Source of the DNA: Phytopythium helicoides
Lineage: Eukaryota; Oomycota; Peronosporomycetes; Pythiales; Pythiaceae
Assembly: GCA_024867545.1 (NCBI GenBank)
Contig: JANFNE010000041.1
Coordinates: forward strand, 371,996 to 435,995
Reading direction: 5' to 3'
DNA: 64,000 bases
Notes under the pieces: model-generated
Seen by the model: only the letters and a program-made list of their open reading frames with translations
Told to the model about the DNA's origin: nothing
Database searches by the model: none
Made by a program: the position numbers and the translations under genes
Shown: piece by piece, positions 31,837 through 42,094 of the stretch
Layout: each line of letters begins with the position of its first letter
Position numbering within the stretch: the first letter of the stretch is position 1

Positions 31837-33396
31837 ATGCCGGTGTGGGTACCAGTGGCCATTGGCGTGTCCTGCGTGGCAGTGGTGATCGGATACTGGG
31901 CGACACCGTCGGCTGCTGATCGAGCTGTGAGCCATCTGCCGATGGCGTCGACCTCGCTGCCAGTGATCGGCAACACGCTGGACCTGATGGTGCGCCACCG
32001 CCAACGCATTTACGACTGGCTGCTGGAGCAGAGCAGAGCAAACAACGGGCGACCATGGCGAGCAAAGTTGCTAGGCCGACCGCCTGTGATTGTTGTAACG
32101 AGCCCGGAGATGCTTGAGGACGTGCTCAAGACGCATTTTGATAGTTTTGAGAAGGGAGCGTTCGTCTCGGCCATCACCGAAGACGTGCTGGGTCACGGCA
32201 TCTTCGTCGTGGATGGCGCGCTGTGGATGCATCAGCGCAAGACAGCTAGTAATCTATTCACGACGCGCATGATCCGAGACGAGATGCAAGGTGTCGTGCG
32301 CGAGCGATGCCTAGCGCTCCTATCGAAGCTGCGCGAGTTTGAGGGACAATCGGTGGACATGAAGCGGTTGCTGGACTATTTCACCATGGACGTGTTCGCC
32401 AAGATCGGTTTCGGTGTCGACCTCCACGGACTTGAGAAGGATGGCGACAGTGAGTTTCGAGACGCCTTTGACCGCTGCTCGCGACGCGTTGTGGAGCGTT
32501 TTCAGCAGCCTATGGTGGTGTGGAAGCTACTGCGCTGGCTCAACATCGGTCGTGAGCGACAGCACGCGCGGGACGTCAAAGTTCTCAATGACTTTGCGTT
32601 TAACGTCATTAACCAGTCCATGCACGCCAAAACCTCACGATCGAATACAGAGCAGGCGCCGAATAAGTGCCCGAGGGACATCATTTCACTCTACTTGGAT
32701 CGGGCTGACACCTCATACTCGAATGGAGAGCACGCGCCGACCGATCCCAAGCTCCTGAGGGACATGTCGATGAATTTGCTGTTTGCTGGACGGGATACGA
32801 CATCGCTCAGTATGTCATGGTTCATTGTCATGATAAACCGCTATCCGTGCGTGCTTGAACGCATCCGAAACGAATTGGCTCAGAAGCTGCCCAACTTGAC
32901 TCACGAGCCGGACTACCTGCCAACCGTCGACGAAGTACAACATCTGGTGTACTTGGAAGCAGCGCTTCGTGAGAGCATGCGCCTCAACCCCGTCGTCGCA
33001 GTCACCACTCGTCTCACAACAAAGGACACAACACTTCATGACGGTACATTTATTTGCAAAGGCACTCGTGTCGCCATCCCACACTACGCAATGGCACGGA
33101 TGCCAAATGTATGGGGCGAAGACGCCGAGAGCTTCAACCCCGAGCGGTGGATCGATGGAGACACCGGAAGGCTCATCCAGGTATCTCCGTTTAAGTTTTC
33201 GGCCTTCCTCGCCGGTCCTCGAATGTGTTTGGGCATGGCGTTTGCGATCATCGAGATGAAAATTACGCTCGCCGCGATCCTCTCTCGCTTCGATTTCAAA
33301 ACTGTTCGCGATCCATTCGCTTTTTCGTATCTGCCGTCAATGACGATGCAGATTGATGGACCGCTTGACGCTGTCGTCAGCATTCTTCGCCCATAG
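31837..33396 (+). CDS. Cytochrome P450, CYP86/fatty-acid-hydroxylase-like
   Basis: This is a single-exon gene of 519 residues from ATG 31837 (MPVWVPVAIGVSCVAVVIGY), whose first 20 or so residues form a signal-anchor helix for the ER. P450 landmarks: the I helix FAGRDTTSLSMSW, the K helix EAALRESMRLNP (ExxR), NPERW, and the haem loop FLAGPRMCLG with the Cys ligand near residue 464. AGRDTT and FSAFLAGPRMCLG resemble plant and oomycete CYP86/CYP704-type omega-hydroxylases of fatty acids. The substrate cannot be read from sequence. Together with the upstream dehydrogenase it could oxidise a fatty alcohol, but that pairing is only positional. Confidence 0.9.
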   Translation: MPVWVPVAIGVSCVAVVIGYWATPSAADRAVSHLPMASTSLPVIGNTLDLMVRHRQRIYDWLLEQSRANNGRPWRAKLLGRPPVIVVTSPEMLEDVLKTHFDSFEKGAFVSAITEDVLGHGIFVVDGALWMHQRKTASNLFTTRMIRDEMQGVVRERCLALLSKLREFEGQSVDMKRLLDYFTMDVFAKIGFGVDLHGLEKDGDSEFRDAFDRCSRRVVERFQQPMVVWKLLRWLNIGRERQHARDVKVLNDFAFNVINQSMHAKTSRSNTEQAPNKCPRDIISLYLDRADTSYSNGEHAPTDPKLLRDMSMNLLFAGRDTTSLSMSWFIVMINRYPCVLERIRNELAQKLPNLTHEPDYLPTVDEVQHLVYLEAALRESMRLNPVVAVTTRLTTKDTTLHDGTFICKGTRVAIPHYAMARMPNVWGEDAESFNPERWIDGDTGRLIQVSPFKFSAFLAGPRMCLGMAFAIIEMKITLAAILSRFDFKTVRDPFAFSYLPSMTMQIDGPLDAVVSILRP

Positions 33397-33882
33397 TTGT
33401 AGAAGAGGTGGTATGAAAATGCAAATGCCTGCGTTCTTCATGTCTCCGTGATCCAAGCTGCGGGAAAGATCTTGGTCTCAATTGTCGACAAAGATAGTGT
33501 AGTGACCTGTTGCGGGTTCATACAAAGCACTTTGGCAAGTTGTTGTGAGAAAAATGTCACGCGCGTGATCAAAATAAAGCTTCCAGTGTCGAGACCAACA
33601 CTTGAATGTTCACGAAAAGCGCCGAGATGCTATCCTTAGCCAGCTCACCTGGTGAAACGTACATATATTGACAGGACAAGAATGATGTGGGATCATGCTT
33701 CAATAAGGAAATTTGCGATCTTCCATGTAGTCAGCAAGGAGCTTAATCGATCTGCAATTTGCACATGGGATGGAGTCACAAACTCCATGTGCTGGTCACC
33801 ACGTTTTAAGCACGAGAAGTGTTCTCGCTTCACACAATCAAATTAGACTCCTGACGCTCCCTTTGGCGACCTGAGAGGCTCA
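33397..33882. other. Intergenic with poly(A) signal of the P450 gene
   Basis: This is 486 bp without a recognisable gene. AATAAA is at 33573-33578. The last 60 bp lead into the G8 protein and include TTCACACAATCAAATT, a weak initiator-like match. Confidence 0.45.
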
Positions 33883-36800
33883 ATGCGGCTACACACGCTG
33901 CTAGCTCTACTTCTAGCTGCAGCAAGCCCTGTCTGGGCTACAATCACTTACTGGGAGAACCACGTTGAAAGCAGCAGCTACGAGATACTCTCGGGTGATA
34001 CAGTGGTGCTACGAGGTAGCAATAAAGTACTCGGCCAGCTCAAGATCGCAGAAGGAGGAACGCTTACAGTTGACGATACCAGGGATGCTTTTCTTCAAGT
34101 CGGAAATGTAGATGTCGCTGGATCCTTCATCATCGGATCAGCCACCTCGCCGTACGCAAAGAATGCAACAATTGAGTTACTTTGCCTCGCCCAGTCTGCG
34201 CTCACTCTTACGGATGAACGACGCAAGGGTGTTGTGGTTCGTGCTAATGGGATCTTCTCTCTGTTTGGAGCTAAAGGAGCGCAGCAAAGCTGGACACGAC
34301 TTGCCGACACCGCAGCAGCTGGGTCGAGCTGCTTGGACTTTGATCTCCCGAGCGATTGGAGCGTTGGAGACGACATCGTGATCCCATCAACTGACTTTGA
34401 CCCGCACCAAACCGAGACGCGTACGATTGTGAGCGTGAGCGCAGGTTGTGTTGCAATTGACAAGCCACTCGTGTACTCGCACTTTGGGTTGGTGGTCAAT
34501 GGAGTTGATGAGCGCGCAGAGATCGGGCTGCTATCGAGAAATATTGTTTTCAGAGGGTGTCACGAGCCAACAGCAGAGTTAAGTGATGTTGGTGGTCACC
34601 TCGTTTTTCTTGCAAACTTTCAACGAGTGCAAGGTGCAGGGTGTAGAATTCCAAAACTTCGGTCAAGGTGACAGGATCGGAAGGTATCCGATGCATTTCC
34701 ATCTTGCAGCGCAGGCCCCAAGCAACACCTTTCTCCGACACAACAGTGTTCGTTCGTCCAACATGAGAGCGATAGTTCTACACGGAACTCAAGGTGTAAC
34801 TCTTGCTGGTAATGTAGCGTTCAATATCACGGGACACGCTATATTCCTCGAAGACGGAGCGGAATTTGGTAACACAATTTCAGACAATTTGGTTGTGCCT
34901 CGTCAAAACCAAGACAACAGGGGCTAGGATCGGATCCGATTCCGCTGAGGGTTTAAGTGGATTTTGGCTGACCAACGCCGACAACATTGTCACTAGAAAT
35001 GTTGCAGTTGCAGTTGAAGGTGCTGGATTTTGGCTCCATACAAGATTAGGAGTGAAGGGAGACAGCGCTGCCACAGGGAAATACGACAATATTCAGCCGT
35101 ACCGATCTCCCATGACCGAGATGCACAACAATTCGGCACACTCGTCGACCGTTGGCTTTCGGATCGAAAGCCCTCAGTTTGATACGCTAGACAGCCCTCA
35201 GCAAGTTTATTCGCCACCATACACATACATCCCTGACAATTTGCCGGTGATCCGGCACTTTCGCGTTCATCACTGTCGGCAAGGAGGGTGGTTTCGCATC
35301 TTTGAACTACAACTCGACAACTGGGTCGTTGGCGACGTCACAGAGGGAGTCCAGATGCTCACGCAGGGCAACACTGCGACAAATGATGTGGCTACTTACA
35401 TCACCAACTCGCTTTTTGTTGGCGGGACATCTAACCGTGGCAATCTTGTTGCCAGTGATTGGCAGTTTGTCAATTTTCTCGAAGGCCGAAGTGACAGTGC
35501 TGTAAATCGCGCAAGCGATATGCGCACTGGCATCAAACTCTACGATGGCCCCGTGTACCTGACTAACTGCACGTTCACTCACTGGTACTCGCAATCGTGC
35601 CTCAACTATATCAACCCCGCTATCGGCGCGCGCGAGTACAACACATTCGTGATGCCAACTAACTCTTTTGCTCGCGACCTAGTTTTCATTGAGACGCCGT
35701 ACACAATGCACATTACCGATCGTCTTGGTGACGGTGGTAAAACGACATCCTTTTTTGATGCGAGTGGCTCGATCTCCAACGTACTCGGAGCAACAGTCTT
35801 GCCAGATTGGGAGTTTTACGCAACAAGTCGCTGTGAGCGCAACACGAGGTTTGGGCTCGCATGTCCGCACAAATACGCAAATTTTGACGTGGTGGCTGTT
35901 GGCAGCAGTGATGATCCATCCAAGCACGGGCAGCTCTCTGTGTTCCGCAACAACGTCGAAAGTGAAGCAGCAGAGTCGCTTCCCAGGTTGGACTTCACGG
36001 GGCAATACATTCCGTCTTCGAATGGGTGGCTGTACCATCCGATTCTGTCACCTGGAGCTGTCTACACCCTCTACTTTGAGTTTGATGTTCCGAGCCATCT
36101 CAAGATTGTCATGTCGGACACTGAGCATGGCCAAGTGTTCACACTCATGATCTGTTATCCAGCTGAGACGACGATTACAAGTGTCAAGAGCGAAACCGGG
36201 ATGAGTTTTGCACAGATGACTTCTGCTGAGGATGCACAATGCATTGATTGTTATCTTTACGATTCACAGCATCATGTCCTGCTGATCCGTATTCGAGAAG
36301 ATGGCACACGGGTGGGCCTTGCAAGTGCATGTCCTGTGGCTGGTTGCTCTGGTGTGGACATTATCGCCGAAATCCCGATTTCAGACGGAGTGGAGGATGC
36401 TTTCGCCTACGTTTTGAATGATCTGCAGGTATACGATACAAGCTCAACTTCTTGGACAGAGATCAAACTGACGCAGCAAGAGTCTGCAGCATCTAGTCTT
36501 GCGCGCAACCAGGACTGGTGCAGTCTTGATGATCCGTGCTTGAATGCAATCGATGAAGGGAATCGCAAAATCGGGATCCTGGCGTATCAAGACAGACCGT
36601 GCAACGGCATCGGATGCTTTAGTTCATCGTGTCGCTACTGCAAATTGAGTGCCAGCAAAGCTAGTGCTCCATTCCTGCCCTGCCCTTATGAAGCGGCTGT
36701 TGCAAGTACTCAAGGACAAGCCGCAGGATCAGTCGATGACTGCGGCGAGTTCCTCACTGCAGCAGAGATCGCTCTACATGTCCAAGTAGTTGCTGATTCG

Positions 36801-36989
36801 TCATGCAAAGCTAGTGGTGTAGGCTGCATCAACGACGAATGCCGCTACTGCAAGACTGGTTTATCCCCCGCATACGTTCCATATCCCGACTGCTCTTTCA
36901 CCTCGACGCCAACGCCAACGCCAACGCCAACGCCAACGCCAACGCCAACGCCAACGCCAACGCCAACGCCAACGCCAACGCCAACGCCA

Positions 36990-37074
<85 letters not shown>

Positions 37075-38642
37075 TATCGGCGTCTACACCTCCTTCCTCC
37101 TCTGCTACAATAACACCAACGCCAACTCCAGGATCAACAAACATAAACGATTACCAAAGTGACGCTTGTTCACTTGTGGTTCCAGGCGGAGACAAAGCAG
37201 TTGGTATCAGTGCAATGCTCGACACCACCTGCGAGTTAGGAGGCATAGGATGCTTCAGCGCTCAATGCCGATTCTGCAAGATGTGGGCGACAAATCAGTC
37301 CCAGAACTTTAACCAATGTCCTCGTGGGGCCACTTCAACTCTTACGCCATCGACTTCAGCATCTACATCTGTCGTCGATGCGTGCTGGATTACTGTATCA
37401 CCTGGAGACTTGGCCGTTGGTGTGGCTGCAGTGACGGATTCCACATGCAAGTCTGGCGGCCTCGGTTGCTTCTCGAGCACCTGTCGATTCTGCAAGCTTA
37501 GCGACAGCAGTCAGGCCAATGTGTACTTCTCATGCAACAGTGTCAACGCTACAGCCGTGTCCGCTTCATTGAATGCTTCTTCTCGAACTCAATCGCCAAC
37601 TCCAACTCCGACCCCGACACCAACTCCGACCTCGACTCCGACACCAACACCAACTCTTCAGCAAGATATCTCGTGTGCAGAACTGGTGACTTCGGGCGAT
37701 AAAGCGACTGGTGTGTCTGCTCTTGGGGACACGAGCTGTTCAAGCGGAGGACTTGGCTGTTTCTCGACCAAGTGCCGCTACTGCAAGATGCAAAGCACAG
37801 CACAATCTCAGCATCTCGACAACTGTACTGACGTCATGACCACTCGCACTTTGAGTGGCTTTGAATCAGCGTCAACAGAGCAGCTGATTGAGTTTGGCGA
37901 GCCGTGCTTCAGTCTTGTTGACAAGGCCGACTTCGACAAGGGCGTTTTTGCTTTCTCTGACGCGAACTGTATTCTGAAGCTCAATCCAGAGCAGTGTTTT
38001 AGCCCTTCGTGTCGACGCTGCAAACTGCCCTCCTCCACAATCAGCGATGAAATGTCATTGTGCCCAGCGTACGTGACAGAGCTGGTGGAGGAGGCCCAGC
38101 ACAAGCTTGGAGATGCGGCTCCAACCTCGTCGGAGTGCACTTTCGAGCTCCCCCTTTATATTCTGGGCAGCGGGGTGGCTGCGTTCGCTGATGCATCGTG
38201 CCCTCCGAGCGGTGGAATGTACACTGATGCGGATACTGGGTGCTCTGCTCGCAAGAGCTGTCGCCTTTGCTCGTACTCTACCATCAGCAAGTCGAGTGAG
38301 CTCAAGTCGTGTCCGAGCGACGTCACGACTCCGATCCCCACAGAAGTGGCCCAGGAGAAGTCAGTGACCACGCAGCATATCGACACGAACGTGGAGATCG
38401 GAGCTTCTTCAGGACAGCAGGCGACCGCCTCCACGACGTCGTCCGACTTCTCGACCGCTCCCGTCGCGTGGGGCACGTCGCTGGGCGTGGCGCTGGCGCT
38501 CGCGGCCGCCGTGCTCGTCGTGCTCGTGGTCGTGCGCGTCGTGCAACGACGCAATGCGCGCGTCCAAGAGACACGCGCCCGCCTGCACGCCCCGCCCAGC
38601 ATCATGGTCATCCACCCCGCGCAGTCCTCGTTCCCCTTCTGA
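33883..38642 (+). CDS. G8-domain surface protein with (TP)n stalk, seven five-Cys modules and a C-terminal TM helix
   Basis: A signal peptide ([19 protein letters not shown]) precedes a G8-type domain ([40 protein letters not shown]), then a right-handed beta-helix region with GGHLVF and GRYPMHFHL, as in CEMIP/TMEM2-like proteins. After about residue 870 come two cysteine modules, a Thr-Pro stalk, and five more modules, each C-x20-C-x4-13-C-x4-5-C-x2-C. A single transmembrane helix ([20 protein letters not shown]) and a short basic tail follow. The product is about 1580 residues, a type I cell-surface protein. One extra base near 34614 (HLVFLA continuing as [16 protein letters not shown]) and another near 34905 break the frame; the 3.7 kb after that are clean. 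CEMIP/TMEM2 relatives bind or cut hyaluronan; the ligand here is unknown. Confidence 0.75.
36537..38270 (+). other. Seven five-cysteine modules within the G8 protein
   Basis: Modules start near 36537, 36741, 37167, 37382, 37674, 37904 and 38134. The regular ones read C-x20-C-x6-C-x4-C-x2-C-K, with internal consensus GD-A-GV-A--D and GCFS--CR-CK. The first has x4 and the last two have x8 and x13 between the second and third Cys. Linkers are Thr/Ser/Pro-rich. I do not recognise the module as a named domain. Confidence 0.75.
36906..37072 (+). repeat. Hexanucleotide tandem repeat coding (Thr-Pro)n
   Basis: The repeat has two blocks: about 14 copies of ACGCCA-type units, then about 14 copies of ACACCG-type units. 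All encode alternating Thr-Pro in the sense frame. The block boundary, near 36990, lies where the synonymous third positions switch. Length changes would be multiples of two residues and keep frame. Confidence 0.9.
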
Positions 38643-39191
38643 CCAAGCCCGACGTGGGATTGGCATGGCTACACTTGAGACCGGAATGGCTACACTTGAG
38701 TGCGGTGCGTTTCTCAGTTGTATGACACAATTGACGCGCCTCCGTGACGCAGGCTGTCAAAAGAAGCCTCTGTTATAAGTACAAACCGTTTCAAAATTCC
38801 ATTTACTACTGATATAATCTCCGTGTCAGCACCCCGTCGCATAATCAGTACACTCATCTTCAAGCTGGAAAAATGAGTCTTCTCTTATTGGCCAATTAAA
38901 ATGCGAACCCACCTATTTCCTCCAATCAAAACTCTTCGTCACACATTCCCTCTCCCAAAATACCGCGCATGCACTGCCGACACCTGCGCATACTGGCTGG
39001 CCGCCCGCCTGCTCCTCCCCCGCCACTCGCCAACACGCCGATCGCCGCTCGTCTCCATCTCCCAGTTCTCCGCCCTCCGCTTCTCCGTCTGCAGCTTCTC
39101 CGTCTGCAGCTTCTTCTCCACCTGCTGCTCGCCCCGTTCGTCCCGAGCTTCCTCGCCACCCACAGCTTCCGAGCACTGAAACAAGCGAGCG
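38643..39191. promoter_or_regulatory. Intergenic with a 21-bp direct repeat and CCAAT palindrome
   Basis: ATGGCTACACTTGAG occurs twice (38665-38679 and 38686-38700), giving a 21-bp period. Farther on are ATTGGCCAAT (38887-38896), a perfect CCAAT palindrome, and a second CCAAT at 38922-38926. These probably belong to the promoter of the TLC gene. Confidence 0.5.
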
Positions 39192-40277
39192 ATGGAGGGA
39201 GCGCCCGCCGATCACCTGCGCGCGCTGCTGGCGGCCGCCGGCGGCTTCGCGCTGCTCTTCTCGCTGGCCGACCGCCTCTCGCGTCGCTACGTGCGCGTCT
39301 ACCGCGACTTTTCTCGCGCCGAGAAGGCGGACTGGTGCTCTCGGTGCGTGTCTTGAGACTTGACTGGCCAAGAAGGACCGGATCTGGCTGACGATCCGCT
39401 GGCGGACAGCGTCAACTCGACCGTGCACGCCGTCGGCATCGTCTCGGGGCTGCTCTACTCGCTCGACAAGCAGCAGTGGGACGAGGACCTGTACCCGCTG
39501 CGCTCCACGGCGCTGGCCGCCACGCTCTTCTCCATCTGTGCGTGCCCTTGCGAATGACTGGGCGAGAGGCCGAGCTGACACGCTGAATCGCAGCTTGCGG
39601 ATACTTTCTGTTCGACCTGTACGTGCTCATCCGCTGGCGGGTCCCGCTGTGGCGCGTCTTCGTCATCCACCACGTCGTTGCAGCGTACGTGGCCCTTGTC
39701 GAGCTGCCAGCGACGTCACCAGGTCTCACCCACGGCTCGTTTGCTCTGCAGGCTGCCATACCTCATCTACACGCTGCACTCGGGCTGCGGCATGGACGTG
39801 TACCTGCTCTCGCTCTTCCTGCTCGTAGAGTTCGCAGTCATACCCATGAACATCACGACGTTCCTAGAGCAGCTCGGCTACGGCAAGACCCGGATGCACC
39901 GCGCCTTCTTCTACGCGACCTACGTGTGCTGGTTCATCGCGCGTGTCGTGCTGCCGCTCTACAACATCTACGTGCTCTGGACGCGCATCATTCCCGAAGC
40001 TGCGGCCGCGCCATTCTGCACGATCCCCGCCGCCATGTGTGGTCACGTCATCGCTGCGTTCTGCGTCGGCGTCTTCATCTTCGTCTGGACACCCGACGTG
40101 CTCGCGCGCTGGCGTGCGCCCGTGGTGCAGCTCGAAGAGTACCCGGACTATAAGCTGACTCTCCGCCAGTCAATGACGCCGCGCGCTTCGCCACTCTCGG
40201 GCGGCGTGACGCTTCCTCACTATGGCAGCACGCCGTCCAAATCCAAAGACGTGCAGTGGTCGCCCAAGCCTGTGTAA
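39192..40277 (+). CDS. TLC-domain multi-pass membrane protein (TMEM56/TLCD-like)
   Basis: There are four exons: 39192-39343, 39410-39537, 39594-39684 and 39752-40277. Each intron is GT-AG and each join is in frame, giving 298 residues. Hydrophobic segments and family motifs are visible: VNSTVHAVGIVSGLLY, SCGYFLFDLYVLIRW, VFVIHHVVAA (the HH pair typical of TLC domains), LLSLFLLVEFAVIPMNITTF, FFYATYVCWFIARVVLP and a late helix ending VWTPDVLARW. The C-terminus is a Ser/Pro-rich cytosolic tail. TLC proteins act in lipid sensing, trafficking or synthesis; ceramide synthase itself is longer and has the Lag motif, which is not seen here. Confidence 0.82.
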
Positions 40278-40345
40278 GCTGCTCATGAACCCCTTCACGC
40301 TGCCAGCGGCACACCAATAGAGTCTGTGTGTAAATGTGAGCTAGC

Positions 40346-40351
40346 AATAAA
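40346..40351 (+). terminator. Polyadenylation signal AATAAA after the TLC gene
   Basis: AATAAA lies 69 bp beyond the stop codon, just before the 3' end of the convergent transporter gene at 40372. Confidence 0.55.
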
Positions 40352-40371
40352 ACAAATCTAGTCGTCTGCAT

Positions 40372-41715
40372 CTACTGCTTTCCTAGCCAGACGCGCCGAA
40401 TGACAATGACAACGGCGCCAGCGAGGATGATGCAACCGCCCAAGACGCTGAAGCCGTTGACGGGCACTCCCAGGACTGTCGAGTCAAGCACAAAGGCTAA
40501 CACGACGTCGATGTAACGCAAGGCTGAAGCGATTCCTGCGTTCTCAAGCTGAAAGCCGCGCGTCATCCAGAGCAGCGCAAGGCAGGAGAAAGCGCCACTG
40601 AAGAACAGCGCGACGAGCACTCCGAATCCTGCATGAGGAACGAAACTCTGATGAATTGTTAGACCCAGCGAATTGTTCATGGCTTCCACGAAAGAAAAAA
40701 AATGACAACTTACTGCGTTGAACATCAGCATGTTGATCGCAGCGAGAGTGATACTTGCAAGGCCGACGTAGTGCATGATTGATAGCACGTGCATCGTCTG
40801 GAGCTTGCGCGTTGCGATTAGCGTAACTGAAAGCGTGAAGGCCGCTCCAAAAGCTGCAAGCGTTGCGAGGAAGGGCATCGCGTGTTCTCCAGCGTTTGGG
40901 AACGCAAATCCAGGGCGAGCCACAAAGAAGACGCCCACGTATGACAGCAACGCGCAAGAAAAGTCAACACGGTCAATGGGCTCCTTGAGAATCCAGGCTC
41001 CCTGCACACGAAACGATAGCCTTGCGTGAGGCTCAAAGGAAAGAAATCCCACTCAACCTTTGGTGGCAAACCATGAGAAACGTCATGACAGGGCTGGTGA
41101 AAAGAATCACTGTAGAGTCAGTGACAGCCATCTTGGTCATGGAGTAGAACTGCAGGCATATCGAGAGCGATCCAGATGCAGCGCGAATGAAAAGCGCCTT
41201 TCGATCTTCTGTTCGTATCTCTAGGCTCACGTGCCGAGCTCGAACCAAGCCCTAGAATGGAAGAACTTTAGCTTTTGACCAAGACCATCACAAGTATGTA
41301 GCACACGGACATAGTTCAAAACCCAGGCAATCACAGATCGCCACAAGTAGATCTCGGCTGACGAGATGTACCGAGACGAATACTTGACGCACCCTGAGAC
41401 CGTCATGAAAGCGAGCGAAGCCATTAAGAGATAGCCAAAGCCGAGGAAACGCGAGCGACGCGGTGGCGAAGCTGCTGAATCAAGTTTGGCCGCAATATTT
41501 GCCGAGTCGTTCTGGAGTAATGGCTTGTCGTCAGTGCTGTTTTCGTCGAAATCGATGTCGTCCGTTGACTGGAGCAAATCGTCGATGACGTCGTTTGTTG
41601 GGCATACAACATCACTATGCTTCCTCTCAGTCTTGGGCCATGAAGTGGATGGCTGATCGGACGGAGCGACTGCTGCTTTTCCTCCATGAGGCGGCTCGAG
41701 GGATTGCTGCACCAT
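40372..41715 (-). CDS. EamA/DMT-family transporter 1 (SLC35G-like)
   Basis: There are four exons: 41715-41311, 41251-41072, 41001-40714 and 40647-40372, giving 382 residues. The ATG at 41715 (MVQQSLEPPHGG) is the first in frame. A cytosolic N-terminus of about 100 residues ends in an acidic dileucine signal (DDKPLLQ), followed by about ten membrane helices with EamA features: FLGFGYLLMASLAFMTVSGC, CLQFYSMTKMAVTDSTVILF, GAWILKEPIDRVDFSCALLS, GIASALRYIDVVLAFVLDST. The family moves metabolites or nucleotide-sugar-like compounds; the substrate is unknown. D-x-x-x-LL suggests sorting to endosomes or vacuole. Two paralogues lie at 51.3 and 52.8 kb, and the introns after NY and after the TFLM block are shared with the 51.3-kb copy. 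Confidence 0.82.
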
Positions 41716-42094
41716 ATTGGGTCTGAAGTCTTGATCAAATGATGGAAGTTGGTAAGTGATTGATTGGCCGGACGTGGCCGACCGAGGTCGTGTGAGCACA
41801 AAGACACTTCCCACAACCTGAGCGCCTAATGAAGCTACGTCTCACTCTCTGTCAACACTGATGAGGTATCTTCTCGACACGATCGCTGTTTTAACTATGG
41901 AGCAGTGAAATCTCCGCCTGAAGACCGCCTAACCACCTCCGCCCGACTCGATTTAGAACCAGAGCTGTCAACCAGAAACTCATTTGCTTGGGTTTCAATT
42001 CAGTATGCATGACACGAACAATCGCCTTGCCAATTTGTGATCGCGAAAGTTTGATTCTTGGAGCCAGCCGCTGTAGACCGCTTCTGCGAGCAAA
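41716..42094. other. Intergenic, transporter 1 promoter side
   Basis: This is 379 bp between two minus-strand genes. No additional gene is seen. It must contain the transporter promoter and the 3' end of the beta-glucosidase transcript. Confidence 0.45.

Noticed and set aside
36906..37072. CRISPR-like or satellite array
   Set aside because: The hexamers are contiguous, lack spacers and code an uninterrupted Thr-Pro stretch inside a long frame.
40690..40715. Transporter 1 truncated at the A-rich stretch
   Set aside because: The stop falls in an intron bounded by GTAAGT and CAG; splicing restores the helix order seen in the paralogues.
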